In this document: positions 62,433 to 64,000 of the stretch, piece after piece | Numbering within the stretch: the stretch's first letter is position 1 | How the letters are laid out: every line of letters starts with the position of its first letter | Assembly (NCBI RefSeq): GCF_003856975.1 | Contig: NZ_CP033107.1 | Span: 930,001 to 994,000, forward strand | Length of the DNA: 64,000 nucleotides | DNA from: Plantibacter sp. PA-3-X8 | GTDB taxonomy: Bacteria; Actinomycetota; Actinomycetes; Actinomycetales; Microbacteriaceae | Reading direction: 5' to 3' | The notes under the pieces: generated by a model | What the model was told of the DNA's origin: nothing | The model's input: the letters and a program-made list of their open reading frames with translations, nothing else | The model's database searches: none | Made by a program: the position numbers and the translations under genes

Positions 62433-64000
62433 CGAACCACTCCAGAACGACTCCCAGACGACGGGCGGTGATCACGCTCCTGATCGGCCTGGTGTTCGCG
62501 ATCGTGGCGAGCATCGCGGGGGCCGACGTCCTCGACAACCTCAAGACGGGCGGGTTCGACGACCCGCAGTCCGACTCCGTGGCTGCAGCGGACGTGCTCG
62601 CCGACCGGTTCCCCGGCAGCGACCCGAAACTCGTCCTCGTCGTGGACGTCTCCGACGGACTCGACAGCGCCGCCGGCAGGGAGGCGCTCGACGACATCGT
62701 CGGCGCTGTTGACGATGTGGACGGCGCCAGCGTCACCGGCTCCTACGCCGACGCGGAGCAGCTGCGGAGCGACACGGACCGCGGCGTCGTGCTCGTGGCG
62801 CTCGCCGGAGACGAGGACACGGTGCAACGCGCGACCACCGCGCTCCGCGGGACGATCACCGAGGAGGTGACGTCGGCCACGGTCCGGTTCGGCGGCATCG
62901 CGGGGATCAACGACGACCTGAACGCGCAGGTCAAGACGGACATCATCGTCGCGGAGACGATCGCCATCCCGATCACCCTCGTGCTGCTGTTCTTCGCGTT
63001 CCGCGGTGTGGTGGCCGCGCTGCTGCCCGTCGGCGTCGCGGGCGTCACGATCCTCGGTTCCCTCGGCCTGCTGAACGTGGTCGCGCAGCTCACCTCGGTC
63101 TCCCTGTTCGCAGTCAACCTCGTCACCGCGTTGGGCCTCGGACTCGCCATCGACTACTGCCTGCTGTTCCTCACCCGCTATCGGGACGAACGCTCGGGCG
63201 GAGCCACCGACGAGGAGGCGTTGCGGATCGCTCGGCGGACGACCGGCCGGACCATCGTGTTCAGCGGCGTCGTCGTCGCCGCGGCGCTCGCCACGCTGAT
63301 GCTGTTCGACCAGTACTTCCTGCGCTCGTTCGCCATCGCGGGACTCGTCATCGTGGCCTGCTCCGTGGTGGGCGCGGTCGTCCTGCTGGCCGCAGCCCTC
63401 ACCCTCCTGGGTCGCCGGATCGACTGGGGCCGTCTGCGCTCGCGGCGCCCGGCCGGGGCCGAGGGTCGGTTCTGGTACCGGGTGGGCGACCACGCGTATC
63501 GCCGTCCGTGGTTGGCGGTGCCCGTGATCGCGCTGCTCATCGCCATGGCCGCGCCGTTCGCGCACGCGGAGTTCGGGGTACCCGACGAACGAGTGCTCCC
63601 CGCCGACGCCGAGAGTCGTGTCGTGGCGGACATCATGCGGTCCGACTTCGACGTCGCCGAGGCGGACGCCGTCTCCGTCGTCACCGAGGACTGGGCGGGG
63701 ACGGACCGCGAGCTCGAGGAGTACGCCACCGGACTCTCCTCGATCACGGGCGTCGAGGCCGTCACGACGTCCCTCGGCAGCTTCGTCGACGGACGCCTCG
63801 TCGTCCCGGCCGACGCGCGGACGGAGCAGCACTTCCGTGACGGTTCGGCGCTCTGGCTGCAGGTCGCGACCGACGTCGTCCCGTACTCACCCGAGGGCTC
63901 GGAGCTCGTCCGCGACGTCCGTGCGGTGGACCCTGGAGCCGGCTCGACCGTCCTGGTCGGTGGCCTCGCGGCACAGATGATCGACATCGGTGACTCCATC
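62429..64000 (+). CDS. MMPL/RND-family exporter, truncated by the window end
   Basis: The frame stays open to the last base (524 codons seen; the family is usually 700 or more residues), so the C-terminus lies outside. After one helix (residues about 13-33) comes an extracytoplasmic loop (about 35-165), then a helix bundle with the MMPL hallmark GLGLAIDYCLLFLTRYRDE, a cytoplasmic segment (RRIDWGRLRSRRPAG), another helix and the second extracytoplasmic loop. MMPL proteins export lipids and polyketides using the proton gradient. The ATG overlaps the PKS stop (ATGA), so it very probably exports the PKS product. Confidence 0.9.
   Translation, partial: MTNHSRTTPRRRAVITLLIGLVFAIVASIAGADVLDNLKTGGFDDPQSDSVAAADVLADRFPGSDPKLVLVVDVSDGLDSAAGREALDDIVGAVDDVDGASVTGSYADAEQLRSDTDRGVVLVALAGDEDTVQRATTALRGTITEEVTSATVRFGGIAGINDDLNAQVKTDIIVAETIAIPITLVLLFFAFRGVVAALLPVGVAGVTILGSLGLLNVVAQLTSVSLFAVNLVTALGLGLAIDYCLLFLTRYRDERSGGATDEEALRIARRTTGRTIVFSGVVVAAALATLMLFDQYFLRSFAIAGLVIVACSVVGAVVLLAAALTLLGRRIDWGRLRSRRPAGAEGRFWYRVGDHAYRRPWLAVPVIALLIAMAAPFAHAEFGVPDERVLPADAESRVVADIMRSDFDVAEADAVSVVTEDWAGTDRELEEYATGLSSITGVEAVTTSLGSFVDGRLVVPADARTEQHFRDGSALWLQVATDVVPYSPEGSELVRDVRAVDPGAGSTVLVGGLAAQMIDIGDSI

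Overview
The window is high-GC DNA packed with genes, from an actinomycete and most probably a member of the Microbacteriaceae. The evidence is the strong GC bias at third codon positions, an actinobacterial NucS mismatch endonuclease, several leaderless genes that start 6 to 8 nt after a TANNNT box, and abundant copies of a CCCTTCGACAGGCTCAGGGACC-type intergenic repeat that I associate with this group. The genus cannot be named from sequence reading alone. No gene-free stretch is longer than about 300 bp, and I saw no tRNA, rRNA, insertion sequence, prophage or CRISPR array.

Layout. 1-12.5 kb is sugar-acid catabolism. It holds the 3' end of a fructuronate reductase-like gene, mannonate dehydratase (manD), a beta-helix protein, an EamA exporter, ridA, an IclR regulator and KDG kinase. 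Divergent from these are a D-serine dehydratase-like PLP enzyme, KDPG aldolase, a D-aminoacylase and a GntP permease. Every branch can converge on 2-keto-3-deoxygluconate (KDG). 12.7-19.7 kb holds nucS, an MFS transporter with a divergent LacI regulator, a STAND-type ATPase/TPR regulator and a small lipoprotein operon. 19.8-22.9 kb holds an M20 amidohydrolase, a UPF0145 protein and a GH125 mannosidase. 22.9-28.8 kb holds a two-component system, an ABC-2 exporter, a lipoprotein and a MATE pump.

28.9-35.7 kb holds a three-part DedA/rhomboid-like/DUF2156 fusion, an M13 metallopeptidase and argG. 35.9-41.9 kb is a LacI-controlled unit that pairs a polar amino-acid ABC importer with an FAD oxidoreductase and a Gfo/Idh/MocA dehydrogenase. 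42.2-45.5 kb holds a methyltransferase, leucyl aminopeptidase and a DUF4259-like protein. 45.6-53.2 kb is a LacI-controlled carbohydrate ABC importer with ThuA and two Gfo/Idh/MocA dehydrogenases. 53.2-57.5 kb holds a DUF6232-like membrane protein, a membrane esterase, glycyl-tRNA synthetase and a dienelactone hydrolase. 57.7-64.0 kb is the start of a natural-product locus: a KS-AT-ACP-aminoketone synthase polyketide synthase overlapping an MMPL exporter that runs off the window.

Three features stand out. The first is the KDG hub, which could form an N-acetyl-D-glucosaminate pathway. The second is the unusual PKS-AOS protein with its own exporter. The third is a set of related long-stem palindromes placed mainly where genes converge. 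Function calls rest on motif recognition without database searches.
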